Of a stretch of 64,000 nt of DNA, positions 1 to 12,023 are shown piece after piece. Within the stretch, counting starts at the first letter, position 1; the number at the start of each line of letters is the position of its first letter. The notes under the pieces were generated by a model. The model ran no database searches. It was not told the origin of the DNA and saw only the letters and a list, made by a program, of their open reading frames with translations. Position numbers and translations under genes: made by a program. The DNA comes from Apiospora phragmitis (taxonomy: Eukaryota > Ascomycota > Sordariomycetes > Amphisphaeriales > Apiosporaceae). The stretch spans positions 7,688,001-7,752,000 of the forward strand of contig JAQQWL010000011.1 in assembly GCA_038363925.1 (NCBI GenBank), written 5' to 3'.

Positions 1-2853
1 CACGTACCTATGAGCCCAGTCCCACGCAATGGAAATGTGAGGCTTTGCTCGTGGCCTTCCCTGCCTGTATAGATTCGGGTGCTGTTGTAGGTAGTGGTTG
101 AGTGTGTGCGCGACTGTAGTACTGTTGTTATTTCACCAAAATGTTCAAGTCGAAGGGTGAAGATGATGTCGTCGGCTTCTTTTGTGGTTCCCAGCCTGGC
201 GGAGAGATGGACAGCTTGATAAAGAAAGTGGACCCTGCATTCAGAGATTGTGGCGTTCGGGTGGCTTGACCAATCCAGTAGACCAGTTAACAGAATGTTG
301 AAGGGCGGACCAATTTACATACGGCTGAATAGCTAGTTGCAGCACTTCGCAGCAGGCGCCATCGCTGATTGATAGCAGCCAGTTGCTGCAGTTCTTCAGT
401 TTCTTGAACATTCCCAGAACTATCATCAGCGGGATTGCAAATCACGAATCGAATTACCAGATCTATTTTTTCCCGTTGCGATCCTGACCGTGACTTATCG
501 GAAGGCACAGTAGACGGAATCCCGATCTCGTAGTCAACGGTAGTCAGCGGTATACCCACCATACTCTACCACCGTGGTTTACCATGACCAGAAGTTGATA
601 CGGGGACGGATTGCGTTGCACTATATCAGCAAGCATAGAAGTTGTATCCTAACCCATGCCATCGATGGTAAGGTGACTGTGATTCCAAGAGAGTCGGTGT
701 CCGGACAGCGTTGGCCTTTTCTTTTGCCCAAGTGTCAAGTCAGTTCACCGATGATCAATATGAAGCTGCGTGCTCCCCCCGTTGCTTCCGAACATACATC
801 ATGCAGGCGGTCGGCCAGAATTCCGTATGCCAAGCTTTCGCTCCATCCACTCTACACGATGGGCCAGGCTTGCCAGCAGACAAAGCTGGATCCAGGACCG
901 TAACTCCGCTCAAGGACCGAATAGAGAGCTATGACGATTATGCTCGCCCTGGCGACTGAACCAGATGCAAATTGGCTTTTTCGAGACCGCTAATCAACAT
1001 GGTCTATCCTCCCAACGTTCCCGACATGAGTCAATCGTGTAGTAGCCTTACAGCTGGGTGTGTTGTTGCGTCACCATCTGCTCATTCTTTTTTTCCTCCT
1101 TCCCTTGCCGGAGTATAGGCAGTTAATACGGGAGTTTGCTTGGTTTGGCATTTTTTCCCGTTTGTTACTCGCAGGCATATGGCGGGGCAAGGCTAATGAT
1201 GCGACATTTTTTGGTGCACCAGCAGTGTCGAGGCGCCCGCCAACCTCTCCAGCTGTTCTGCATCGACACCGGGACAACCGACGAGTGCGGATACGCCGGC
1301 TCGTGCCAATAGAAGCTTAGGAACCTGCTTACCTTAAGCTATGTCCACTTAAGACGTAAAGCTGTGCATCGGCGATAACAATGACAATTTGGGACTGCAC
1401 TCGGACAAGAGCTTTCCACCTTCCCAGGTGGCTGGAGACCGTATATTGTGTGCCTAACCTTATCAGCTAGCGAAGAATTCTGGATCTAAGTAATACGTGG
1501 AAAGGCAGGGTTGTTCGGTCCAGGAGTCGAAGCTACGGGCCAGGATCGCTGGCTTGGCTGTCTTGTAGCTTGGGTCCCGGAGCTTGAAGCTTACATGCAC
1601 CTGTTTGTGTTTCGGAGCTGGGTGTGTGCGTCGGGGTAGCAACTCGGAGAAGCAGCATGATTGCAGCTTACAAACACTATGTATGTATCATATATCTCTT
1701 ACGGCAGTCGGGATTCCGCCGTGGGATTCGACAGGGAATTAACTACTAGATGAAAGACTCAGAGTGGTTATCATAACCACTTTCAGTGGCATGGGGCCAC
1801 GGAGGCAGTTCAGGCTGAAAGAGCCGCGCCCTGTACCGAGAAAAGCTTCTGATGATGTCCGAGTGGCAGTCGAGTCAAGAACCGCGGGAATCAATCGCCG
1901 GCATCTCGTCCCACGGGCCCGAGCAACACCACCAGTGCGACGTGCCCAGCACTGAGAAGAGAGCTAGGTGAAGGTGCTGTCTTCATGAAGATGATAAAAC
2001 GGAGCCTGCGTATTTGTAAGGCAGCATTGATGGCCATCCGTGTTTGTTCCAATTCCGAGGGGAGGGGTCGGTATGTTGGACAAGGTAATGTGCATTCGGG
2101 CATGGCATCAGGGATAGGCAATCAGGGACTTGTATTGATACTCATACTCGGGATAAGCAGTTATACGGCAGGCTAACATGAACCTGATTGCGTGGTTTTG
2201 TTCCCTCGACGAGTACTCCGTATGCATGTAGTCGTACTCGACTGATGTATATACATAAACCTGCAGTCACATGAGCATCCCGGATATTGAACCCAAGATA
2301 TATAATGTGGTAGAGAACGAACATGAGTAAGCCTCCCGTCCTTGGAGTTGGAGGCATTGCGGACATGAACCCCTAGCCAGCTAGCCCCTAGACACCCTAG
2401 ACACGAAACGCCGCTGCACTATGCACGATCGACCAGTGAGTGTCCGTCCGGTGCCTCCAAAGGGCCAAAGACGGACGCCTGTGTGCCGGATGGGCTCCAT
2501 GGGCATGGGTTAGGTACATGCACGCAGTAGGGAGTACGGAGAGTACATTGAATGATTGCTGCTGCTGGCCTTGGCTACGAGAGTGTTTTACCCCTCCAAC
2601 CCACTTTGACCCGTCACCCAGTCCCACGCATGCTAACGAAGGTAGGGAGTGTGGCCTACTAATAGAAAAACTACGACAGTCCCGCCATCGTCCGGACCTA
2701 CCTATTCTACTCTTTCTTCTGACCCCCCATCCCTCAGAACAACTCTCTCTCTTTGACAGAGACTACATTGTTGTGAAATCTTTGACAGATTATTCCTCGT
2801 CCTCCCTCAACCGAGACTAATCCAATTGAGCATCTCACAAACAAACCGCAATC
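1..2853. other. Intergenic region, no supported gene
   Basis: No conserved protein is recognisable on either strand. The longest open frames are short and carry no motif I know. A 42-codon frame starts at 141 in a reasonable start context, but nothing else supports it. The last part (about 2650-2853) is pyrimidine-rich and is probably the promoter and 5' leader of the 6-phosphogluconate dehydrogenase gene. Confidence 0.5.
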
Positions 2854-4921
2854 ATGTCTGGAGCCGTGTAAGTCCACACTACGACACCTTCCCGTCTACC
2901 CCTCCTCTCTTTCGTCCTGCTTCCGCCAGAGAGAGGCTGCTTACCCCACCACCCCGCGGCCTCAATGGGATTGTTGCTTGCATTGTTGGGAAAGACTCTC
3001 TCTGCCTCTTGTCTGCCGATGGCCTGTTTCCCCTTTCTCCTGTCGTGTCTTGACACTTTTCGCGGCTTCTGTGACTAAAAGGAAGCTTGTCGGGGTCCCA
3101 GGGCACGTCTGAGCAACATCACCGGCCACTATGGAGCAGGCGTGTGAGCTCACCTAGTCCTGCACCGTTATCATACATCCCTCTCATCATTGCATAACCA
3201 CTCACAAGAGGAGGACAAACAATAACAAGAAGAAGAAGAAGATGCTAACTACTTGCAAAGTGCTGATCTCGGCCTCATCGGTCTGGCCGTCATGTACGTT
3301 ACTCCCCTCGTCCTCCGTGAGCGCCTCGGCGCCCAAGGCGGCAGCAGACTAATAAATACCGCAGGGGTCAGAACCTGATCATGAACATGGCCGACCATGG
3401 CTTCACCGTCTGCGCGTACAACCGTACCGTCTCCAAGGTCGACAAGTTCCTCGAGAACGAGGCCAAGGGCAAGTCCATCGTCGGTGCCCACTCCAACGAG
3501 GAGTTCATCTCCAAGCTCAAGAAGCCCCGCCGTGTCATGCTCCTCGTCCAGGCCGGCAAGGCCGTCGATGACTGGATCGAGACCCTCCTGCCCCTCCTGG
3601 AGAAGGGCGATATCATCATCGACGGTGGTAACTCTCACTTCCCCGACTCCAACCGCCGCACACAATACCTGACCACCAAGGGCATCCGATTCGTTGGCTC
3701 TGGTGTCTCTGGTGGTGAAGAGGGTGCCCGCTACGGCCCCTCCATGATGCCCGGTGGTGACGAGGCCGCCTGGCCCTACATCAAGGACATCTTCCAGGGC
3801 ATCGCCGCCAAGAGCGACGACAACGAGCCCTGCTGCGAGTGGGTTGGTGATGAGGGTGCTGGTCACTACGTCAAGATGGTCCACAACGGTATTGAGTACG
3901 GTGACATGCAGCTCATCTGCGAGGTAAGCATTGCCCACCTATCCGACGTTTCCCAAGTTCAGCGCTTATAAGAACCCCAATTGCAGGCTTACGACATCAT
4001 GAAGCGTGGTCTCGGCATGACCAACAAGGAGATGGGTGACACCTTCGCCAAGTGGAACAAGGGTGTTCTGGACTCTTTCCTGATTGAGATTACCCGTGAC
4101 ATCATGTACTTCAACGACGACGATGGCACTCCTCTGGTCGAGAAGATCCTCGACCAGGCTGGCCAGAAGGGTACCGGCAAGTGGACTGCCATCAACGCTC
4201 TGGATCTCGGCATGCCCGTCACTCTGATCGCCGAGTCTGTGTTGGCCCGCTGCCTATCTTCCGTCAAGGCTGAGCGTACCAAGGCCTCTGGTCTGCTCCA
4301 GTACGTCGGCCGTACCAGCAAGTTCGAGGGCAACAAGGAGCAATTCCTTGAGGATCTCGAGCAGGCTCTTTACGCCTCTAAGATCATCTCATACGCCCAG
4401 GGTTTCATGCTGATGCAGGAGGTACGTGACAAAAGCTATGTATTCGCATTGCAATGCTTTTTACTAACACATGATTGTAGGCTGCCCGCGAGTACAAGTG
4501 GAAGCTGAACAAGCCTTCCATTGCTCTGATGTGGCGCGGTGGATGCATTATCCGATCCGTTTTCTTGAAGGATATCACTGCCGCTTACCGCAACAACCCC
4601 GAGCTTGAGAACCTGCTGTTCGACGACTTCTTCAACAAGGCCATCCACAAGGCCCAGCCCGGCTGGAGAGACGTCATTTCCAAGGCCGCTCTGCTCGGAA
4701 TCCCGACCCCGGCCTTCTCCACCGCCCTGTCCTGGTTCGACGGTTACCGCACCAAGGATCTCCCTGCCAACCTCCTGCAGGCCCAGCGTGACTACTTCGG
4801 TGCCCACACCTTCCAGGTCAAGCCCGAGGCCGCCAACGAGAAGTACCCCCAGGGCCAGTACATCCACGTGAACTGGACCGGCCGTGGTGGTAACGTTTCT
4901 GCCTCTACCTACCAGGCATAA
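2854..4921 (+). CDS. gnd1: 6-phosphogluconate dehydrogenase, decarboxylating
   Basis: Oxidises 6-phosphogluconate to ribulose 5-phosphate and CO2, making cytosolic NADPH in the oxidative pentose phosphate pathway. Five exons read as 2854-2867, 3261-3293, 3365-3923, 3987-4421 and 4481-4921 give 493 residues, the usual fungal length. The first exon is only 14 nt and is followed by a 393-nt intron, the longest in the gene. All junctions are GT-AG and keep frame. Visible family features: the N-terminal Rossmann motif [11 protein letters not shown], the substrate-site block [16 protein letters not shown], the catalytic-lysine region [14 protein letters not shown], and the C-terminal helical domain ending in the G-rich tail [13 protein letters not shown]. 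Codon use is strongly C-ending, as expected for a highly expressed gene. There is no frame break here. Confidence 0.96.
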
Positions 4922-5529
4922 GATGTTCCATTTAGCTTCATTTAGAGATATCATGGCAAGAAGCGAGGCCTTGCCCGGTAAATAGGTAATGGGTTAGGGT
5001 GGCGTCAATAACCATGAATGTTAATGTTATGTTGACATAGTACGACCACACAATAGAAATGGAAAAGAATGAATGACCATAATAAAAGTCTTCTTGTCGC
5101 TTGGTGACTTTGATAGTAGGTAGTAATGCCAGATTATGATGGACTAGAAACACTCCACAGCCAGGCCCTACTTCACATGGCCAGTGTCAACATTAGAGCT
5201 CAAAGACTAGCAATCGGATATTGAAGTTGTTTTACTACGGCTCTCGGAAAAGAAGCACCTATAGTAAAGGCCCAAACTCCCCCCTTTACCCTTATTCAAC
5301 GCTCACTCTCTTCATCTTACACACCTATAGGCGAGAAGAACCCGTCCGTCTCGCGGAGGAATGAATTTGCCACACTCCTCGAACATGAAAGTACTTATAT
5401 GCTTTACCAAGCCCATTTCAACTCAGAGTTCGTCTCCACCCCTTTTTGTCATATAGAACAATGTAAGCTTTAGTAGAATGCAAAATCTGGTTGACCTGTC
5501 CTATCTGTCTACTGCATCTTGGTTTTTGT
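4922..5529. other. Convergent intergenic region
   Basis: Lies between the 3' ends of gnd1 (+) and ssr4 (-). It should hold both 3' UTRs. I see nothing else in it. Confidence 0.5.
5081..5086 (+). terminator. Candidate poly(A) signal AATAAA of gnd1
   Basis: An AATAAA hexamer lies 160 nt downstream of the 6-phosphogluconate dehydrogenase stop codon, a plausible 3' UTR distance. Fungal poly(A) signals are degenerate, so this is only suggestive. Confidence 0.35.
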
Positions 5530-7876
5530 TTACATGCCTGAATCCGCAGCAGGGGTGCCGTTATCCCCATCATCCCCGCCTGGAGAATCGGCGGCCGACT
5601 CGACACCGTGGAAGGCCTCGCCAAACGCCGAGTCCTCCATGAAGTCGCCGCCGAGATCGCCGGGGGTGTCGGTGTTGAAGCTAGCGAGGGCGTCGCCGAG
5701 GTTTTCGCCGGCCGTGTCCAGGTCGCCGAGAGAGCCGAAGTCGTTGTCGGCGTCGAAACCCATGCTGGCCGTACTGGCGGCAACCGCGGGTGCTTGCTGC
5801 GATTGTTGTTGTTGCTGCTGTGGCTGTTGTGGCTGCTGCGGCGTCGACGACTGGGGGTGGCTTTAGCAGCGGCTGGTTCAGACGGTGGAGCGGCGACCGG
5901 GGCAGCAGAAGCAGCAGCAGCGTCGCTAGTCAGGTTACCGGCCGACGTAGTAGCTGCTGGGTCAGGAGTTACGCCACCTTTAGGGACGACGACCCAATCG
6001 CCGCTGCCGGTGCCCTGGTCTGGCGCAGTCGCGGCCGAGGGGTGGTCATCAGTACCCGACATCGAGACGTCGCCGGCCGGCTCCTGCTTGGGGGCCTCTG
6101 GCACGGTAGGCATAGGAGAAGGAACGTTCACATTAGCCGGGGTTGCCGCATTGGACGGCATGGCTGACAGCTGGCCCTGAGGCGTCGAAAAGTTGTTGGC
6201 CGGAGTCGAGGTGGAGGATATGCCCGTATGCATCTGGTCCAACATGCTTGCGGCGGTGCCGCCCATGTCGACATCCGAGTCGCCGCCCAGCATCATGTTA
6301 CTTTGCTGAGAACCCTGGCGGGACATGGTGTTGACGCCCGTCGCACCGGCAGTGGGGGCCGGTTGCGGGACAGGCGAAGGCTCAGCAGGCTCAGGGGCAG
6401 GCTCTTGGTAGCCACCATCTTGGATTCGTCTCAAGTCGTAGATGACTTCGGCATGACGACCTAGCTGCGCCTCGACTTGCGATACGATGTCGTCGACGCT
6501 CTTGTTCTGTTTCGACATCCATCGTCCTGATCCTTCCTCGGGCTCCTCCGGCCGGGTTTCCAGGGTAATCGCACCAGGACCAGCATCGTCCACGGCAAAT
6601 CTCAGCTCCTTCTCGGCTGTTGTCAGGAGGGAGTTCTTCTTGAATTTGGCCATCTTCTTCTCATGATCCGCTTTCCTTTTGGCAATTTCATCGTTCGTCG
6701 AAGCAATACGCTCATCTACTCGTTTGCGGAATTCTTCTGCCAATTTCGGGTCCAGGTGGCCTGCAGGCTTAGAGGTGGTGCTCCGCAGCATCAGCACCCT
6801 GAGCCTCGAAGATGCCATCGGTCAAGCTTGACAATTCGCCCTTCATGCCAAGTCCCAGGTTGGTGAACCCAATTTGGCCCAGTCTATATGGCGAGGACAG
6901 GATTTCTTCCATCCACTCGTGGTTCTGACGGTACCGAACGAGACTGATTTCACGCGGTGTCAAGTGATCAAACAGATCACCTCGCGATGTATCCTCATCA
7001 TCCTCATAAGCACCTCGGACGGAGGCATGACTCCTATAGCGGCAGGCGGTTGATTCTGAGGTGGGTGTATCCGAGCCCGCTTTGAAGAAGGCGCACCGCC
7101 AGGCGGGGGGTGAGTAGGGTAGGCGACGGCTGCCGGCACACCACCCCTATTACCAGCATACACAGGTTGTCTCACAGGCTCTCTAGGCCATGTGATCTGC
7201 GGCCAGTTGACGCGATCTCCAAGAATGAACTCTTTACGTTGAATCTGTCCGCATCGCTGCAGGTACGCGCGCGTTTGCAGGATACCGTCAGTACGAGGAT
7301 CGCGCGGCAGCATCTGCACGGGGATGCGCTCGTTGTTGTCGATGGGCCCGTAGTGGACAATCCATAGGCTTGGGTCGACCTGCGGCACATTGGGGTTGTG
7401 GACCTTGGGCGGGATGAGGCGGAAGCGCCGGCGCGAGTGAGTAGCCAGAGGCTCTCCCAGCGCATAGCCAGCGCGGTGGTAGTACATCTCGAGGATGACT
7501 CCGTTGCCGACTTCCTGGGTGAAATACTGCTCCTGAGGCGGCCAGATGTAGCCGTCGCTGGAGAAGTTGGTGCCCATCAGCTGAAGAGGCTGCCATGTGA
7601 GGGTGATGTAGCCATTTTCGGGGCGGTCGAGGTAGGTCCAGAAGAAGGGCGCCTTGTCGCGAGCGATCTGGGGTGCATTCATCAACCAGTTGGTTACTTC
7701 GGGGATTTCGACGCGCGCTTTCTGCGTGTACCTAAACGTAGAGAGGAGATGCACATGGGGGAGCTAGAAGACATTGATTAGAATCGATAACCACAGTGAT
7801 TGCGACGCCGTGTCAATGGCTCTGTTCATACCAAATCGCCGAAGACGCCATGACTGGGATCTCCCATAGCCGACAT
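5530..7876 (-). CDS. ssr4: SWI/SNF and RSC complex subunit Ssr4 (frame broken three times)
   Basis: Fungal-specific subunit of the SWI/SNF and RSC chromatin remodellers, acting in the nucleus. Exon 1 (7876-7832, 15 codons) joins exon 2 (7763-5530) across a GTATGA...CTAG intron. The N-terminal Ssr4 domain (DUF1750 type) is clear: YTQKARVEIPEVTNWLMNAP, FFWTYLDRPENGYITLTWQP, then LTPREISLVRYRQNHEWMEE and SSPYRLGQIGFTNLGLGMKG. A coiled region (AEEFRKRVDERIAS), a Q/P-rich linker and an acidic C-terminus with FGSLGDLDTAG and EDSAFGEAFHGVE follow. These conserved parts lie in three frames. Breaks fall near 7011-7030 (one base short), 6765-6780 (one base extra) and in the G5 run at 5853-5857 (one base short). 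Allowing for these, the length is exactly in frame at about 759 residues. Assembly error is more likely than a pseudogene because conservation continues after every break. Confidence 0.85.
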
Positions 7877-9511
7877 GTTTGTGGAGGAGTGGACTGAGAA
7901 CGAGGGCCTCAGATCATTAAATTGATATGGATATGAAGGGTACAATCTACATGGGGCTGCATCCGACGGGAATGCACAATGATTGGCGTTGGTGGGCTGC
8001 CTGTATCGAATGCGACCGACGGCGAGGCTGATGAAGCAATTCAACTTCGAATCTTGGATGGTTCAACACAGTTCAGAGCTTAGGTCGCGACTGGACTCTT
8101 GCTGACGAGGCTGGCAACCGTGATTGATTTGTCGCGTTCAAACACCCGACCCCAGCCAAAAACAATTAGGCCATAGGTAGCTCGGACCACCCGTGCGCCA
8201 CATGTCTAAGCCACAATCGGATATAGCCACCACCACCATTCCTTTCCACTTGCTTTGTCGCTGCAGTATTCACTCACTTCAATGTTACTGCCCCGTCTTG
8301 TACATAACCTTGACTTGCATTCTTGGTATTGTCTCTTGTTCCCATTGGATTTCCTGAATTATTGGAACTCATACTGCCGATATATACTGCGGGCAGCCTG
8401 GCGATACATACCTAACCTTACAACCCAATGAACAGGGCATCGTCTCCTTGTTCCGGCTCCGATTGAGGAGCCGGCAGGCCTTCTTCCCCGGACTTGTATC
8501 AAGACTTTGCGCATGAGAAAAAGCAACCTGTTTTCTGGCTTACTATTTTAGTTCTGGTTGAAATACCTACTGCAAACATCGTCACGTCGGCTCCTCGTCG
8601 GTTTTGTTCTCGCCCGACCACGCGACTCGCTTGGACACATCTCCTCAGCGTTGTTTCACCCCATGCCCATTACGGAGTCGTCGTGTCAGAGCCTCAACAG
8701 GGGTTTCCCACTACGTTCTGCACTACGCTCGAGCTCAGCTGCCACCTGCGCACCCCCCCCTCGGGGGCCGTCTCCGTTCCGCACCCTTGCCAGTGGATGG
8801 TGTGCACGCCCTCTTGCCCTCTTGTCGCTTCGGTCCTCGTTTTACCGTACGAGTGACGCGCGCCGTAGATACCCCTAAAATCTGGTTCTCGATCATCCAG
8901 ATCTGGTGTTCGTGAGATGGGGTACAGTAGGTTTGTAGGACGAACATCAAGGTAAGGGAAGCTCGCGCAGTCGGAATGCGTAGGGAATCCCTACAGTTTG
9001 ACATCATCTGCTAGTGCGTGGCAACGTTCTGTCAACTACATATGTATGTATATGCGATAGACTCCTGTCAATGCTCGAACTACTTTGCACAGCCTCCTGT
9101 CAAACAACGGCATCGGTAGTTCTAGTCATGTCGAGCCGACTCCGAGGGGATGGTCGACTTAGATCCCTCTTATGTACTACGAAAAGCTGAACTATCGCGA
9201 GCCATCGTTTTCATTGTAGGTCTGCCATTCTAGGAGCTTCTCCGACGTGCCGAACAGCCAACCAATGTTTGACATCTCGCCAATCTTCTAATCATAGAAC
9301 TTTTATTAATTTGGTTTTGAGCCTGCCAGGTGAAGAGCCGCGTTCCGGTTCCTAACACGGGGTTGCTTGATCCGCAGGGGTGGCCTAGTCTCGTTTCTAT
9401 ACCCCTCGGCCTACATATCCATCCCGGTCTGGACTCCGTTCCTCCCATCCCCACCTGAAGTCCTTGATAGCCCAACAGGTCAAGGTCTAATACAACGGCC
9501 CCTCCGGCGTC
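7877..9511. other. Intergenic region upstream of ssr4
   Basis: Contains the promoter side of ssr4 and about 1.6 kb with no recognisable gene. Short open frames around 8494-8915 overlap each other in all three plus frames and look like chance. A C-rich stretch sits near 8750-8761. Confidence 0.45.
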
Positions 9512-9850
9512 ATGGTATGGGACGATATTCCTGCCTTGGATTCTGCTGCCGCAGATCTTCTAGGGCACCTGGATGACCAGGGTATGTACATCTTCATACA
9601 AGAGGACATGAGAGCTTCTTTTTGCCTGCCCTACGTCCCTTCACCTTCTGGACTCTATCGCTTCCGTTCACTTTCTGTGTGTTTTCGCTTCCTCGTTCGC
9701 TTCCGTTGAAGCAGTATTGTCTTCTTTTTATTACTTATTCTTCTCGTCACTCTTTATACGTTATCTGCAGGTCAGCTACTTCAAGCAGACTCGCGAACAC
9801 TGGTCCGTATAGATTGCTCTGGATACACTTATACCAACATCATCGTGACC
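9512..9850 (+). CDS. Possible small spliced gene or leader exons, hypothetical
   Basis: A 24-codon exon beginning MVWDDIPALDSAAADLLGHL (9512-9583) ends at a good donor (G/GTATGT). After a T-rich stretch ending in TTATCTGCAG (acceptor near 9770) the frame resumes with GQLLQADSRTLVRIDCSGYT and ends near IIVTP. The splice signals and acidic composition look gene-like. However, I cannot find a convincing stop or third exon before the start codon at 9912. It could be a truncated gene, the 5' leader of the downstream GPI-protein gene, or chance. I do not recognise a family. Confidence 0.22.
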
Positions 9851-9911
9851 CCGTGGGTTCCTTTTTCTCTCATTTCGCTGCTGGTTCATCATACATTATA
9901 TTCGACTCAAA

Positions 9912-12023
9912 ATGAAGCAAACATACATCGCCGCCGCCCTTGTTGTGTTGGGTGCGGCTTTCGGACAGACACAAGACCTGAGCAAACCACACACCACAGC
10001 AGAGTTGACCACTGGTAAAGCCCAGCCTGGTACTACTACAAAAGCGTCCCTGGAGACCGGACTCCCCGGAGACCAGAAGGGGAATGGGCAAGGTCAGCAA
10101 GACTCTTCTGACGGACAGAAGAAGAAGACGCCTAAGGGTCAAAACAATGGTCAGAATGGTGGCCAGAAAGACTCTTCTGATGAACAGAAGAAGACGCCTC
10201 AGGGTCAGAACGGTGGTCAGAACAGTGGCCAAGGCGACGGCCAGAATGATGGTCAGCAGGGTTCTTCTGATGACCAAAAGAAGAAGACGCCTCAGGGTCA
10301 GAACGGCGGCCAAAACGGCAACAATCAACAGGGGAATGAGGGCCAGGAGGGATCGGCCAGAACGACAACATCTGCCAAGCAATCCCCAGAACCCAAGACA
10401 TCCAAATCAACCGCAGAGCCTACCACCACTACAGCATCTGCCAAAACCACGGCGTCTGCCAAAACCACAGCTACTGCTCAAACAACAGCGTCTGCCAAAG
10501 CCACAACTTCTGTCCAAACCACGGAATCTGCCAAAGCAACTTCTCTGAAGCAGCCTCCGGAAACCAAGGCATCATCCAAGCCTCCCACAGAGCCTGCCAA
10601 GCCTACCACAAATTCTCCGGCGCCTCTTCCGAAGCTTGAGACATCGTCTTCTTCGTCGAAAGCCCGCCCTACGACAGCCGCGTCCATTCATTCCAGACCT
10701 GGTTCTGCCGCTGCAGCCTCCTCTTCCAAGTCCCTCCTGCCGGCCCCTGCCGCTAGCTCGTCTTTGATACGTTCCGCACCCGCAACTACTGCGGTGCGTA
10801 GTTCCTCTACCATCGCTGCTGTAGCTAGTTCTGTCACCCAAAGTGCTTCGAAGCCCGCCGCGGTTGCTACTTCTTTTATTACCCGAAGCTCTTCGAAGCC
10901 CGCCGCTGTAGCTACTTCTATTACTCGAAGCGCTTCGAAACCCGCTGCTATCGCTAGTCCTGTTACTCGAAGCTCTTCCAAGCCCGCCGCTATAGCTAGT
11001 TCTGTCACCCGAAGCGCTTCGCAACCCGCCGCGGTTGCTACTTCTGTTAGTCAAAGTGCTTCGAAACCCGCCGCGATCGCTAGCTCTGTTGCTCGAAGCG
11101 CTTCGAAGCCCGCCGCGGTTATTACTCGAAGCTCTTCAAAGCCCGCTGCGGCTGCTACTTCTGTTACGCGAAGCTTTTCGAGAATCGCCGTGGCCTCTAG
11201 TTCTGCTACGCGAAGCTCCGCGGCCATCAAGTTGGTAAGTTTTGATGCCGAGGCGCAAACTTTTAGATGGCTTAGTTGACTAATGAATCAATAGGCATCC
11301 AACTCAGTCTCGGCGTCCCGGTCCCAGTCTGTCGCCGCTTCCTCTTCTGCCGCTGCTGGAGCTCTCCCGACCCTTGGCGCCAATCCAGCTCTTGCTCCTG
11401 CTCTCAACGCTACGAGCAGTGCTTCCCTGCCTCTGCCCAGCGCAGAGGCGTCTGGCGCAAGCCCTACATCTCTCCAGTCCCTCCCGGGATCAGGCACCGC
11501 CAGAGGCCCTGAAGCGACTGGCGGGGCCGGCAGTGTGAACAACGGCAAGCCTGACGGTACGCGAAACGGTGGTGGTAACAATCCTGCCCCCAAGGAGGGC
11601 GGAAACTCGGATCGTCCCCAACCTCAGGCTGGTAATAAGCCTGGCAGCGCCGAAGGCGGAAGCTCCAACCGTCCCCAGCCCCCGGCTGGCGGTGATAGCA
11701 ACGGGCCCGATGGCACGCGAAACGGTGGTGGTAACAACCCCGGCAGTGCGGAGCAGAGTGGGAGCTCGTCGGACTCCCCTCGGCCCTCGGCCAGCAGCCA
11801 GGCTACGAGTGCTACCAGCGTGCAGCGTCCTCTGACCTTCGCCACCAGTTTTTCTGCTGCCCCGACCCGAACAGCCCTTCAAGCCATTGCTGCGAGCGAT
11901 ACTTCAGGAAAGGAGGCGGCCATTACCACTGAAGAGCGGCCTAATACGGCGGGTCTGGTCACTCTGTCTGCTACACTGATAGCGGGCATTTCTGGGTGCG
12001 CTATGTTGCTGCTACTGTATTAG
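9912..12023 (+). CDS. GPI-anchored Ser/Thr-rich cell-surface protein with internal repeats
   Basis: Two exons (9912-11234 and 11295-12023, GTAAGT...AATAG intron) encode 683 residues. The N-terminus is a signal peptide (MKQTYIAAALVVLGAAFGQT). Next come about three copies of a Gln/Gly/Lys unit (GQNGGQ...SSDxQKKKTP), a Thr/Ala/Lys-rich stretch, and about nine imperfect 13-15-residue units of the form SxSKPAAVATSVTR. A G/N/P-rich segment follows (NNGKPDGTRNGGGNNP, nearly repeated later). The protein ends in a hydrophobic segment (TAGLVTLSATLIAGISG... to LLLLY), typical of a GPI-attachment signal. There is no catalytic domain. By analogy it is a heavily O-glycosylated wall protein or adhesin-like spacer; function is unknown. 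Confidence 0.75.
10084..10330 (+). repeat. Coding tandem repeat, Gln/Gly/Lys units
   Basis: Three imperfect copies of a unit of roughly 60-80 bp centred on GACTCTTCTGA...CAGAAGAAGAAGACGCC and GGTCAGAACGGTGGTCAGAA. They encode the lysine- and glutamine-rich repeats of the GPI-anchored protein. Confidence 0.7.
10836..11200 (+). repeat. Coding tandem repeat, about nine 13-15-residue units
   Basis: Units of about 39-45 bp share the core CGAAGCxCTTCGAAGCCCGC and encode S(A/S)SKPAA(V/I)A(T/S)SVTR. Copies differ at third positions and by small in-frame length changes, for example a shortened unit near 11110. The array has diverged but is still homogeneous. Confidence 0.75.

Noticed and set aside
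5608..6180. A 190-codon plus-strand frame
   Set aside because: It is the antisense of the Ssr4 linker and acidic C-terminus, whose conserved residues are on the other strand.
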